Shown one piece after another: positions 12,453-23,735 of a DNA stretch of 64,000 nucleotides (position 1 is its first letter; the number at the start of each line of letters is the position of its first letter). The stretch is from NCBI GenBank assembly GCA_946699065.1, contig CAMPDV010000015.1, forward strand, positions 806,001-870,000, read 5' to 3'. Under the pieces are notes generated by a model. That model did no database searches and had not been told where the DNA came from. It saw nothing but the letters and a program-made list of their open reading frames with translations. Position numbers and translations under genes: made by a program. Source of the DNA: Loxodes magnus. Its lineage: Eukaryota; Ciliophora; Karyorelictea; Loxodida; Loxodidae.

Positions 12453-13712
12453 ATATATTATTAATAAAAATTGAAAAATGGACGATGTTCTCTAGTCGGC
12501 CGAATTGATAATCTTTTGCATTATAAATTGTATTATGAATACTCTCGTAATAGAGGCACACACAGATAAGTAAATACGTTTCTTTTATGTGTAAGCCTTA
12601 GTTATTTGAGGGTTCTCTCTAGTGGTACGAAAAGCTGACTAATTGTCGCTGAAGCTCAGTCCTCAGAGTCCTCCTGTCTTTACATTTTGTTGTTTTAAGC
12701 AGGAGTAGAAAAATAACTAAAGATATTACTGTGATTAACGATAGTTTTTATTTAGAAGAATTTAAATTTAATATGCCATTTAGCACAAAAATTGATACTC
12801 TTCTAATCCTTTATAACTCCGATCTTCTTAAGGATTTTCAAAAATTTAGAGAAGAAAGTAATCAATTTTGAATCTAAAAACTGAGAATAAAGAGAATATG
12901 ATCCAACGAAGGAAAATAAATCAAGAAAATTCTGTTTAAAGAGATCAGATAAAGCTAGAATCGCTCTAAAGTTTTGCAAACAGTAAAATTTGGCATATTT
13001 TACTAATCATGTGATCCTTATAATATTTTGGTATAACGCTAATTTATTTTATTCATTTAAAATATTTTCCTTCGTTTTTATAGATTGCAGTAAAATTATT
13101 AACTAGAAATACTTTTAAACCATTATTAGATTCTTATTTATCCATAAGCTTTATTACATAGTTATAGTAATTTACGATTTATTTTCTAATTGATGGAGTT
13201 GATTAAATTCAAAAGTATTTTAAAATATTTACTACCATATTTAAAAATTTAACAAATATGATCTTAAGCATAATTAATTTTAACACTTATTACTTTTTTA
13301 TTATTGATTATCTCTTAAAAGCTGCAAATACTTACTACAGCAAAATTAAATTTTTATTTTTACATAAAATTATTTTAAATAATAGATTCTATTTTTTATT
13401 TTGTAGGTATTATGCATTATAAATAAGAAAAATAGATAAATATTATTTAAAGCATATTAATTTTTTCTTCTCTATATAAATAAAAAAAGTTACTATATTA
13501 ATTTTATTCCTAAGATTTAATTTAAATAACTAAGTTACTCTCCGTTTTATTATTTTCCCAATTTTTTTGAATATAAAATTTAATAATTTACTATAAATAA
13601 AAAAATAATCTTCTTAATAATTAAAATTTAATTAAATATCCTCTAATAAATTAGTAGAAATGTTTAATTTGAATAATTTAAATAATTTTTTAATACTTTA
13701 AAATTACTTAAA
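12453..13712. other. mostly AT-rich, possible gene remnant at about 12700-13000
   Basis: A GC-richer piece at 12480-12700 contains CTCAGTCCTCAGAGTCC and may be a decayed element, but it has no second copy here. From about 12735 a plus-strand frame reads FYLEEFKFNMPFSTKIDTLL and then SDLLKDFQKFREESNQF, which looks coding but has no recognisable start or domain. From 13060 onward the sequence is the old duplicate of 150-1080. Confidence 0.35.
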
Positions 13713-14711
13713 TTAGATTTTTTTTATAAAAAAAATGGTTGAAGGTTTCAAGTCAGGCTTCTTTACCACCTCTTCCTAAACCAAAAAGGAAGTGAGGAAG
13801 CAAGAAACCAAGTCTTAATAATCTTAACAATCTTCTCTATCACAACCTTAACCAACACTGAACTAACAAATTGGAATCTAACAAAACGAACGAAAGCCAA
13901 CCTTGAAGAATATACACACGGAAACTCCAACCTCAAGCGAGAAACCGAGGAAACAGATGAAATCTGTTCTCCACCAGGAGGTATCAGAGTTCAACCCTTC
14001 TGAACAGATGAGCATGGAGTAGCTCATCAAAGTGGTACTTAACCTCCAGGAAGAGGTCAAGAGATTGAAGAAGGACAATGATATGCTGATGGCAAAGCTA
14101 GACCTAGCAGAGTAATTGAATCAAGACTTATGTCCTAGGAAAGAGATCTTAAAGCCTTTTGGAATATCTCACAAAGTCAGACTAACGAATCCTAAAATTA
14201 GCTTTAGAAACAGACTGAACTGGATAACAGACTCGGAAAAGTAGAAGAGAAATTGTAAACTTTTAAGAAAGATTAAAGCAAAACTGGAGCTATACAAATG
14301 GAAATCGAAGTCTAGAAAGAGCAAACAAATCTAGGAAAATAATTCAAAATAAAAAAGAAATGTTTCTGCTGTGGAAGCGTATGATATTTTTATCAGAAGT
14401 GTTAAAAATTCTAATAGAAATAAAGAAACTATTGGATAAAAGAACAACAAAAGAGGAAAAAGGAAGAACCAAGAATGAAAAGAATGTATTGCAACCCGGA
14501 TGGTTCAATATACAAGATCAAGATGGAACCATATCAAGTAAAAGGAAGGAAAACCTGGAGAAACCCGAGTTCCCAATCTCGCTAAAATTGGGCGTCCCAA
14601 ACATTTATATTTAACAGCAGGGAGTCCGAACTGCTGTCCTCCTAACGGGTTAGAAATCCCTAAAACGGAAAACTCAAAATTAATATTTTTATTATTATTA
14701 GATTTTTTTTA
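13713..14711 (+). mobile_element. family B ORF1-only retroelement with 14-bp target duplication
   Basis: The element occupies 13727-14697 and is flanked by the exact direct repeat TTAGATTTTTTTTA (13713-13726 and 14698-14711). The paralogous empty site lies near 815-830. The ORF starts at 13735, eight bases into the element, as MVEGFKSGFFTTSS. It continues with a glutamine/serine-rich segment and a coiled coil (LNLQEEVKRLKKDN), then, after about one frame break, MSQERDLKAFWNISQSQ and a zinc-knuckle-like motif CFCCGSVWYFYQKC with Y in place of H. The downstream motif YCNPDG matches the YPSxDG of other members. The 3' end has small hairpins (GGGTTAGAAATCCC) and a TTATTATTA tail. There is no reverse transcriptase. 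Confidence 0.85.
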
Positions 14712-14969
14712 ATATTCTTAATTAATTTTTTCTTTAAGATTTATTTTTTAATTAAAAATGAAGAGTATTTTAGAATTTTAAAGTATGAATATTTTATTTT
14801 TATTAGTCATTTATTTAAGCAAATTTAGTTAGGAATAAAGTTATTCTTTTTCTTAAATAGTTAATAAAAAATTGAATAATATAACTTCTTTTCAAAAAAA
14901 GCAAATTTTTGCTCAATTTAAATACTAATATTTTTAACTACGTTCTTTCATTTTAAGAAGTATCACAAT

Positions 14970-15425
14970 TGATAGCTCGTAAATTGTAAAGCATGATTAT
15001 AGAAAAAGAAAAAACTAAATTAATTGATTAAGAAATGAAAAAATAAGAAAAAACTGACATAATCTTGCAAAAGAGAATAGAGAAATTGGAAAAAAGCATT
15101 TTAGAAAAAAATCCAGGAAAAATAGACTAAAAACTGTTGATTCTGCAAGGTTTGTCGTGATGATGCTGAACTTGAAAAAATTCCAGATAAAATAACAATA
15201 AAGAAAATGAAAAATGCTAATTTAACTGTGAATAACTGAAACTGGAGTATAAAAATAGAAAATGTGTGCAAGAAGTGTAGGTAATTATTTTGGTTAGCTA
15301 CCTCATAAAAAGATGTCGTTGTATTCCTCCACGTAAACAAATTGGCTACATTTACCTGCTTGAAAGTCTAGAGAAAGAAAAATTAAAAAATTTAGATTAT
15401 TACTAGAAGAAATTAATTCAACTCT
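14970..15425 (+). mobile_element. family A retroelement, 5'-truncated
   Basis: A lysine/glutamate-rich coiled-coil reading frame (IEKEKTKLIDQEMKKQEK) leads into a cysteine-rich remnant KNCWFCKVCRDD. The 3' part, with CCTCCACGT, TACCTGCTTGAAAG and then a TTATTACTA tail, lines up with the end of the family A copy at 48290-48960. It is degenerate and lacks the MEKNIR start. Confidence 0.65.
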
Positions 15426-16009
15426 CTTTATAACTTAAAAAATAAAAAAATTTCTAATTGATAAAATCCATATATAAATAAATATTTTAAACTAAATAAA
15501 TAAATTTATATTATTAAAATTAATATTTATATTTTGGTATAACTTTTTCAACTAAAATACATCAAAACACTAAGAAAATTTTAAAATTTATATTAAATTA
15601 AAATTTTATTTTAAATAAGATATGCCATTAAAAGAGATTAACATTATTACTATTCTTTTCCTATTTAGCAATTTAATTTAATATCTAATTGTTAAAGTTA
15701 TTAATTATATTAATTATTTAAATGGCTGTTAAATTATAATAATCGAATTAAAAATTTAAAACTATGACTAAAAGATATTATTGCCTTCTTATATTATCTT
15801 AATAAAGTTTTTTATTTTATATATTTTTCAATAAAAAGTTAGTTTTTTATCATAATTTGGTAGTCATTCATACCATTAAATTAAAGTATCTTTTTGCTTA
15901 CTAAAATTTAAAATTTTTAGTTCCGATTTCATTCGAAGAGTTTACCTATATCAGATTCTGGATAATTTATAACTTCTTTCCGCATTTTATAGTAGAAACT
16001 TATTATTTT
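15426..16009. other. AT-rich, no gene seen
   Basis: Nothing beyond loose similarity to parts of 1500-1750, which may extend the old duplication noted at 150-1080. Confidence 0.5.
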
Positions 16010-16436
16010 TTTGCCATAATATTTTTAAATCGAAGTCTGTAGAATTTAGTGTAGTGGGAATTATTAAAAACAAAGTTGGGCGATTGTAAATTCTTTTTGT
16101 CATTGTAAGCACGCTCTTGTTTATTTTTTCTTTCACAAAACATATTTTCTCAATACAGTTCAAAACACAAGTTTATCTCCATATTCTATCTTAGGTGACA
16201 TAAACATTCAAGCATTTTAAAGTGTCAGGAAATAACATTCTTATAACAGCTTAGAATATAAGTTCATTTCTTCATTTAATCTAATTACTTTTAAGTCCTC
16301 TATTAACATTGGTAAATCAAGTTGCTTTTTATGTAAAAGACTCCGAGATATGTCACTAATTCCTTTATTTGACTTATAAACTCCATCAATTATAATGTTT
16401 TTAGGTGAATTTTACTAATATCTGAACTAAAACATT
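16010..16436 (-). mobile_element. decayed fragment of LINE-1 reverse transcriptase region
   Basis: On the minus strand the frame reads TYLGVFYIKSNL, then YKNVISWHFKMLECL. This lines up with TYLGVILHQKKNL and YKNVTPWHFKTLCRL of the LINE at 24044-29654 (region after RT motif C). Similarity fades toward 16010. Only the thumb/connection part remains, so it is an old truncated or eroded copy. Confidence 0.7.
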
Positions 16437-16869
16437 CATTAAATATAATTACATATATAGAAGTTTTTGAGTTTTTAATTAATAAAAATTATTTTTTAAC
16501 CAAGATAAAGAAATTTGATAGATTTATTTACTTAAAATCCAGAGAATGAATTTAATCTAAGGTAATTAAGCTAATTAACTAAAAATAAAATATTTCTAAT
16601 ATTAAATTTACTTCGCTTATTTACCTATAAAGCATATATGGCTTTAAATACTAAGCAAGACTTTAGATTAAAGATAGCACTTAAAATAAAATGCATAAAG
16701 AATACTAAATAACTATCTAAATTAAATTAAACTTATTATGCATATGATTATTTAAACTACCTGTATTTCTTAAATTTATTATATAAATATATATAAAATG
16801 GCTTCTAAGAAATAACAGAACTTTTAACAAAACATTTAAACAGGAAAATTCTCTAAAAAATAAAAAAGC

Positions 16870-18056
16870 GAAATAATTACAATGAGTGAAAGTGAGAAAT
16901 ATGATTGATATGACGAACATTAACCACTTGGAAATCCAGAATTAAAAAAACTTCCGACACAAACTCAAATAGAAATATTATCTAAGTCATTAAAAGAGTT
17001 TATGTTTAAAAATAGATACCTCACTGATAAAGTAGAAAAATTAGAAAAACTAATAACTTCTTTACTTGAGAAACAATATTAATAATCATAAGAAATAGAA
17101 AACAAACTGGAACAAAGAATTAAATAAATTTAATAATAAATTCAGGTAACGCCATTTTCGTTTTAACAGAATTAATAAGATCCTATGGAAATAGAAAATG
17201 AAGCCTCAAATTAAAATAAACAGTAAACTTTTATTTAAAATAAGTAGTAAATTTAAATTAAATAAGTGTTACAGGAATAATAGTTTAAAAGAAGAATAAA
17301 ATGATACGTGTGCAATAAATAACACCAATAAAAATACTGCTACTAACTAAGCGAAATTTAAAGAAAGAATAAATAAGATATTTTTAGAAAACTATTTAGG
17401 ATATATCCAACATAAAGCGGAAATATTTATAGAAAAAAATTCTTTAATTCAAATCTTAATCCTTGGATAAATAATTAGGAACGCTAAGTGTAAGACCAAA
17501 ACTATTCCGAATATTAAAGGATGGTGCACTAATGAAGTGCTACACCGCCTAACTAAGCCTAGTAGGAATTCAAGACAAACTAATAGAGACAAGCTGATAG
17601 AATAGGTCAGCTGGCTGACTACTAAGGCTTTAACAAAGCTTTTTAACTTTAACTTTTTTATAAGCTCACTCACAAAAATGATTACATAATAATATCAAAA
17701 TTTCCTCAATTATATAAAATAAATAAGGAGGAGCAATCCTCCAACTGATATTGACTTAAGATATGGTACCAGGAAGTACCCATGGTCGAAGAACTGAACA
17801 AGAATCTTGGTAGGAGTCAAAAGAGAAGACAAAAACTAAAAAGGCTTTAATTAACGTTGCTGATGAAAGATGTCAGATAATAAGGTCTCTTAGGAAACAT
17901 TCCGATTACGCCCTATAGAAGATGAGACTTACAAAGGATGTTAGCACTGTGGAAGACTTTAGAAAAACATTTTTTTTACTTTAAAAAATTTTATTAAAGA
18001 TCTGAGCGCCATTGATGTACTACGTGCTCTCTAATCTTATTTATTTAAAAAAAATA
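16870..18056 (+). mobile_element. family C ORF1-only retroelement, full length
   Basis: The element begins just before the ORF at 16882 and ends with the shared 3' module. Around and after the TGA at 17746 there are two perfect small hairpins, GGAGGAGCAATCCTCC (17728-17743) and GGTACCAGGAAGTACC (17766-17781). About 250 bp of conserved 3' UTR follow, then the bulged hairpin at 17998-18030, CTCTAATC and TTATTTATT. The 3' half is repeated at 57440-57775 and, reversed, at 63350-63600. No reverse transcriptase is present. I could not define a convincing target-site duplication. Confidence 0.8.
16882..17748 (+). CDS. ORF1-like coiled-coil, zinc-knuckle protein, 288 aa (family C)
   Basis: This is an uninterrupted frame from ATG 16882 to TGA 17746-17748. 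It begins MSESEKYDWYDEHQPLGNP, with UGA for W. Residues of about 20-90 form a coiled coil (YLTDKVEKLEKLITSLLEKQ), followed by a very glutamine-rich linker. Then comes WYVCNKQHQQKYC, a degenerate CCHC knuckle in which the first Cys codon appears to have become TGA (Trp) and one spacer residue is missing. The C-terminus is basic and Q-rich and ends KEEQSSN, with the last codons lying inside the hairpin that opens the 3' UTR. By analogy with LINE ORF1 and Gag-type proteins it should bind the element's own RNA. This is the cleanest ORF1 among the small elements of the window. Confidence 0.75.
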
Positions 18057-18670
18057 AGCCCAGAAATATTTATACTCTCCTTAATTATATCATGTTATAA
18101 AGCTTGTCAAAGTGTAAAATAATAAATTAGAGATTTCTAAAATTCGTAATACGAAATAATTAAAAATATTAGAACAATTAAAGTAAATAATTAACTGTTC
18201 TTAGAAATTAAAATTTTTTTTATTTTTTAAATTTGCTTTAGAGTTAAGTATTTTTTTTCTATCTTTTTTTTTCGAAATTTAAATTTGGAAAATTTATAAA
18301 TTTTTTCTTTAAAAATGGGAATTTTAGCAAAATATTAAATTGCAAATTTTTTTATTTTTATCAATTTTTTAATTTATTTGACTTTTACTTGAATCGCAAA
18401 TATCAATAATTTATTCATATGTTCTCTCTTTCTTATTTTTCCATCTTTTTATATAAAAAAATTTAGAAAAAAGTAGAAAAATAGCAGTAAAAGGATAATA
18501 TTTATTTTAAGTGTTTTCATTCAACTAAAACATTCCCCTAATCCTTTCTTTTCCTTTAGTTTATTTATTATCTTTAAAATTTTTTTTTTAATTATTTTCA
18601 TTCTTTTACTTTTTGTTCATTTTGATAGCTTAAATATTAATAAAACATAAAAGATTCTTAAAATCAGAAA
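18057..18670. other. AT-rich start of the right inverted-repeat arm
   Basis: No gene seen. From 18436 the sequence is the reverse complement of 11563 and below. The block at 18515-18555 (GTTTTCATTCAACTAAAACA) matches 11455-11475 in reverse. Confidence 0.6.
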
Positions 18671-19402
18671 CAGAAGAAAAAAAATGGAGAAGAACATTCG
18701 TTTTTCTAAGAAATAGCAAAGAAAAGAAAGAAGCAAGTGACGAAAGAGGAACTAAAAAAGCAAAGACGGGATAGAGAATCTAGCTCGATTTCAGAGAAAA
18801 AATAATTGTTGGTCCGACTGAACAGTAAAACACTGAAACCAAAAATAGCAATTTACTCCAAAGTGAAATCGAACAAATGAAAAATTAAATTGCAAAATGT
18901 GAAGAGATATATTTTAATCAAGGAGAAAAAATTTTGGAGCTAATGAACTTCATAGAAGATTAAAATAACGAACTGCTAATTCTCAAAAGTTAATTGATTA
19001 AAAACTCGGTAGTAACAGAAAATTAACTTTATGAAATGTCGTAAACTAACTTCGCTTAATCACAAAGAATGATCTTAGAAGAAGATTAGCACAAACTACA
19101 ACTTTAAGAAAAGTAAATTTAAGAAAAATATGGTGCAAACTTAAGTAAAGAATTGATATGCTGGATAAAAGTTTATTAAAAACAGAAATTAGAAAAACTA
19201 TATAAAAGTTGTTGGTACTGCTAATCTTGATATCACTTAATAAGACAATCTAAGAAATGAAGATAACTCAAGTACAATGAAGAATAAAGAAATTGAAGAA
19301 ATATAAACAAACTTTGGATAACTGAGTAAGGCGTATATAAATAGAAACTATAAGCATGAAACTAAGAAAATCCTTCGTAGTAGCCGTCCACTTAAAAAAA
19401 GG
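18671..19402 (+). mobile_element. family A ORF1-only retroelement
   Basis: It is inserted in the right inverted-repeat arm immediately after the sequence CTTAAAATCAGAAA. The ORF starts at 18684 as MEKNIRFSKKQQRKERS, a start shared with the minus-strand copy at 49540-50345. A frame change follows in the basic N-terminal region, then a long coiled coil (SEIEQMKNQIAKCEEIYFNQ) and the knuckle CWYCQSWYHLIRQS, spaced as C-x2-C-x4-H-x4 with Ser in the last position. The segment KWRQLKYNEEQRNW is nearly repeated as EWKQLKLKEEQRTW in the copy at 48.6 kb. The usual family A 3' end is missing, probably through the deletion that also removed about 630 bp of the arm here. Confidence 0.75.
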
Positions 19403-19890
19403 ATTATATTAGCTAAATCTCTGTTGAATAAGTTAGAACAATTGTTTAGCTATAATGGACTTATTAATACTTGAGAATTTATGATAATGAAGTTAGATTA
19501 ATACATTTAATATTCAAACTGTAAGTAATTAGTCCAAAGCTTGAGTTTATAAAATAGAGGGCTTGATTTATGCTATTTTCTAGCTTAATAAGCAATTTAG
19601 TTACAATTTTATTTAAAGTACTTAATTTCTAAATAGAAGGAAAATAGAAGTTAGATATAAGATTTCTTACTAAATTAACATTCTAAAGTAACTTCAATTT
19701 ATAAGCAAGGAATCTTTCATTTCTCTCAAGAAATAAATAAGAAAAAGGGAAAAGTAAAGTATAAATTAAGAAATGAAAAAGCTTTAAAAGCTGATATTTT
19801 ATATTTGATAAAAGCAAAGTAAGTTGAGAAGGTAAATTGTTAAATTGTACCTAATAGCTTAATCCCTAACTATTAAATTAAATTATAAAT
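19403..19890. other. upstream flank of the broken synthase copy
   Basis: Reverse complement of about 10181-10668. No gene is seen. Confidence 0.6.
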
Positions 19891-21638
19891 ATGGGAGCCT
19901 GTTGTAGTTCTCAAAAAAAAAGACTTAAATAAAAGGAAAAATGTTTATGAAATTGAATCCAGCCAAACAAAGGAAAGCAATGTTCCTTAGATCTAGAACA
20001 ATCAGTTCGTGGAAATAAATGTTTCTTAATATTAGAACAACCAACCCGAGGAAATAAAAATTCCTTAATATTAGACTAACTAAGCAATTTAAATAAATAC
20101 TCCTTAATATTAGACACACCAGTAAAAGGAAAATAATCAATAGATAAGCGAATTTTTACCTCAATTGCTATGAATTGGAAGTGGAAATTTTCCAACTTTC
20201 GTTAATGTATAAAAATAAACTAAAATGGAAGAGGAATAAAAAATTTCTTAATCCTAAGTAAATGAGAATATAGCTGATTTTATGTTGGACTATAATCCTT
20301 TACTTTCAATGATAATTTAATTTAGCTAAACTAAAATATTACCTAAAAAAAATTTCATGTTTTTATATTCCAGCTACTTTCATTTTCAAATTATTGACAG
20401 AACTGGAGTTCTCAAAGGAACTTTAAAGACTAAAATCATTGATCCACTTCCAGCTTTCAATCCTTCTTTCAACAAAACACTTGGTCAAATTTGTTATGAG
20501 ACAGCAGGAGCTATTTTAAATTACCCTTGTAGTAAGATTTATGTACTATGAAGTGGAGGTATTGATTCTACTGCTGTTGTAACTTCGTTTTTACTTTGGA
20601 CTAAAAATAATAATAGAAACGATCTTTTGAGCAAAATTACAATAGTTCTTAAACAAAGTTCCATTACTGAATATCCTGAATTTTATAACTTAAGTATAAA
20701 TCCTACATTTGGTTAATTGATTCTAAAAGATGAAGATCATATTACTTCCATTGTTAACTAGGTTCAAAGTGACCCCACGGCTATTTTAGTAACTGGCGAA
20801 CATGGAGATTAGCTATTTGGTAGTTACCTAATGTTTAAAAGTTTTCAACTACCTACTGAATGAAATTCAAATTTACTATATAGAGCTTTAGATCTTAATT
20901 GGTAAGAAATCATGCCTAAAGTGATGCAAGAAAGCGGTTTATTTTAAGATGGTTAGAAATGACTAAATTGGATAAAACCTTAAGTATAAATATCTCCTAT
21001 ACCAATAGTTACAGTTTTTGATTTTCTTTGGTGGATTAATTTTACCTTGAAATGGTAGCATGTCTCATTAAGAATCATGTAGAGACTGGATAAAATAGAT
21101 CCAAGTCTTTTTGGAAGAATATTCCATTTCTATAGGAACTATGACTTTTAGTAATGGTCATATCATCATCATGCAGAAAAGCTTCCTGATAAAAATAACT
21201 GGAAATCTTATAAATGGCCTTTAAAGCTATTTATCTTTGAGAATAACTAGGATAACAATTATCTTTAAAACAAGATTAAAGAAGTATCTTCTACCCATCC
21301 TTATGCATTTAACTTGGGAATAGATGGTAATTTCAACGTAATCAAATTTGGGAATTACTGTTGTAGTTTAAGCCATTTTAGAACAAAATATGAAAATAAA
21401 CTTGACAAGTTGCTATAGAAACTAGGGACAGTTAATTTCAAAAAGGAAAAGAAAACAAAAACTAAAAAGATAAAGCAATTTATTGATTATGAAGATGTTG
21501 AAATATACATAATTGCAGATAATTCTGTGTCTTTTGAGTCCTATAATAACGAAGATTTCGACAATAATGATTTTCAAGACGATTGTGGTGATGGTGATTA
21601 TGATGGAGGAGATGGATGGGGATGGAGGAGATGGATGA
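19891..21638 (+). pseudogene. asparagine-synthase-like gene, frameshifted copy 2
   Basis: This is almost identical in sequence to the copy at 8438-10180, but the distance from ATG to the equivalent TGA is 1748 nt, which is not a multiple of three. An extra A in the A-run after MGACCSSQK (about 19914) shifts the frame at residue 9-10, and an extra T in the DG-rich tail (about 21616) shifts it again at the end. Between the two, the frame is open and carries the 39-nt repeat array (about 19959-20114), WSGGIDSTAVV with TGA for Trp at 20549-20551, and TGEHGDQLFGS. It has one more His codon in the YHHHAEK stretch than the 8438 copy. Unless programmed frameshifting rescues it, this copy does not make the protein. 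Its high similarity shows that it is young. Confidence 0.85.
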
Positions 21639-21753
21639 ACTAATTTAATTTTTAGATTAAAATATCTGATTAACTGTCTATTATATAAATTAATTTATTG
21701 CTTTTTATTTAAAGAAGTGAATAATTTAAGTTTCTTGTCTTAGAATATAATTT

Positions 21754-22616
21754 AATGAAAGTTTTAAAACTAAATTTAAAATTAAATTAAAATTTTAAGG
21801 TTAATGGAGTGTTCCCTTAAAAGATCCATAACTCCCTGTATTACCTTTTACAGGGTCTCGGACTCCCCGATGTCTACACCCAAGTTCACTTCCGAGCTTT
21901 CTGAACGGTCTTGGAGTTATCTTCTTACGTCATAATTTAACCATCCAAGGAAGGATAAAACATGGTAAATTCATTTCAAATCTTTTTTCTAATTTCCTTA
22001 TTTCCCTAGCATCTTCTTCAAAGATGATATTTGTTGCCACATATTTAGCACTTTTTTTTGAAGTATTTTTCTTAAGTCATGGGTTGTTCTTCTGATATCA
22101 TTGAATCTTGATTTTTTTATGGCTATTAGCTCTCTAATTTCTCTAACCTTTGCTTAATTTCTTTAACTTGCTAAAAGGCATTTTCATATTTTTAAAAGTC
22201 TATTCCCATTTATTCATCTAGTCTAACAATATCGCGTCCTATTCCTTGATATCTGTTATTAATATCCTATTTTTAACAAATTCAGTGTGTGGCTTCTCAT
22301 CGTTTACATGATCTTATAAATCTTGTTATAAACTGATAACATAATGCTCGAGATTCTCGACTTTATCAGTGTAGTCGAAAATAATATCCACAAGTTATTC
22401 CTTGTCTAAATTTATTAGTTGATTAAATGCATGCCTCTTTTTAGGAATTTTTACAGGTAGTTATTTTTCTTCTGATATTTAGCAATATTTTTTCTTTTAA
22501 ATCTTAGTTGGTATTTGTTAATTTTAGAAAGATTGATATGTAGTATTACGACTAATCCTTTCGATAAGAAAACCTTTGTTCCAACTCTCCATTTTTATAA
22601 TGAAAGTTTTAAAACT
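21754..22616 (-). mobile_element. family B retroelement with 18-bp target duplication
   Basis: The direct repeat AATGAAAGTTTTAAAACT flanks the element (21754-21771 and 22599-22616), and the left inverted-repeat arm gives the empty site (near 8310-8330). The minus-strand ORF starts at 22592, seven bases inside the element, as MESWNKGFLIERISRNT. It has a coiled coil (DKVENLEHYVISLQQDLQDH), one frame change, then EEQPMTQEKYFKKK and an intact CCHC knuckle CQICGNKYHLWRRC. After that come IWNEFTMFYPSLDGQ and a GC-richer 3' end (near 21800-21900, GGACTCCCCGATG) before an A/T tail. It inserted after the inverted duplication formed. Confidence 0.9.
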
Positions 22617-23263
22617 TAATCTAAAATATTATAATTATAAATCTATTTACTTTATAACCAATTAAAAATATGTTTATATGCTTCCTAAAGATCGAAAATA
22701 TCAATAAATAAATTTATATGAGAACAGTATTCTACAACTTCAGTTTTAATAGTTTGTATCTTATGATTGTTTTTTAATTATCATATGCTAATATTTAAAT
22801 GATTAAGAGTTAGTTTAAAGCTAATTTGAAAATGTTAAGTCAAATATCTATGCTTTAGAAAGATTAATATATTACAAGAAAACTTAAGAATGAGATAAAA
22901 AGAATATACAATTATAGCAATTGTTGTGGTTTTCTTATAATGACCCTTAAATAATTTACTATACCTCTATAAATATCTATAGCCCAATATATTTGATAAA
23001 TTGTTTTATGCATCTAAGTTTTACCTATTTTGCATTGTTATTAGATTATTTACTATATAATAAAAAATAATTGGATATTATGAAAGGTTTTAATAAGGAA
23101 AAATAAAGGAAGATATATATATTTTTGATTATTAAGCAAGAATAATTATATAAAACTTGTATTTAAATTGTTTGAATAAAATTACATTTATATATATTTT
23201 TACATAACTAGTGAGTTCAAATATATAAAAATTATCTAGTATATTACTTATTTATTATCATTT
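22617..23263. other. downstream flank of the broken synthase copy
   Basis: This is the outer part of the right inverted-repeat arm, homologous to 7683-8310 and 35440-36070. No gene is seen. The arm ends near 23238. Confidence 0.6.
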
Positions 23264-23735
23264 ATTCTTAATTCCTGTATACATTCCATACTGCTCTCCA
23301 ATAGATGGAGCCTTGAAAATTACTTTTCCTTGCTTTATATAAACTGCTTCATAAATCAATTTTTGCATTTAAAAACTATTGACAAAATCCAGAGTTCTTC
23401 CATGTAAAAATTATCCATTTGGCTTTTTAACTATAATGCTGGTACAATAAGATACAACTGAAGTAATCGAGTTTATTAAAGATGCACTCGGGATTTTAAA
23501 TCCTGTTTTCTCTGCTAAGCTCTATGAAAATTCATAGACACATCTGTTGTTTTTTTGTAATTTCGATATATTTTATTCCATAAACTCTTGATATTTTATA
23601 GGGATTTATACTTGAAACAATTTCAGCATATCGGTTAAAGGTTGCTTAAAATAGTTAAACACTTAATCATATCGTTTATATGCCGGAATATCCAAGTCAA
23701 TGCGAAATGAAGGTATTATATTTAAAGGTTTATAA
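23264..23735 (-). pseudogene. truncated copy of the NAAA-like amidase gene
   Basis: On the minus strand this matches the 5' half of the gene at 40706-41752, from codon 8 (KPLNIIPSFRIDLDIP) to about codon 162 (near GMYTGIKN), with very few differences. It includes the catalytic CTSIIVKKPNGQFLHGRTLDF region. The start codon and the first residues are absent and the 3' half is missing, so it cannot encode the enzyme. It abuts the outer end of the inverted repeat, which suggests that it was captured during the same rearrangement. Confidence 0.85.

Larger units (their letters stand above)
18436..23238. repeat. large inverted repeat, right arm
   Basis: Reverse complement of 7683-11563, interrupted by a family A element (18671-19402) and a family B element with target duplication (21754-22616). 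It contains the broken synthase copy. The outer edge at about 23238 lies only about 25 bp from the truncated NAAA fragment (23264-23735). Confidence 0.85.

Noticed and set aside
13713-14711. Possible LTR retrotransposon because of the zinc knuckle
   Set aside because: No terminal repeats, no protease, integrase or RNase H, and the flanking duplication of 14-18 bp with a microsatellite tail fits target-primed non-LTR elements.
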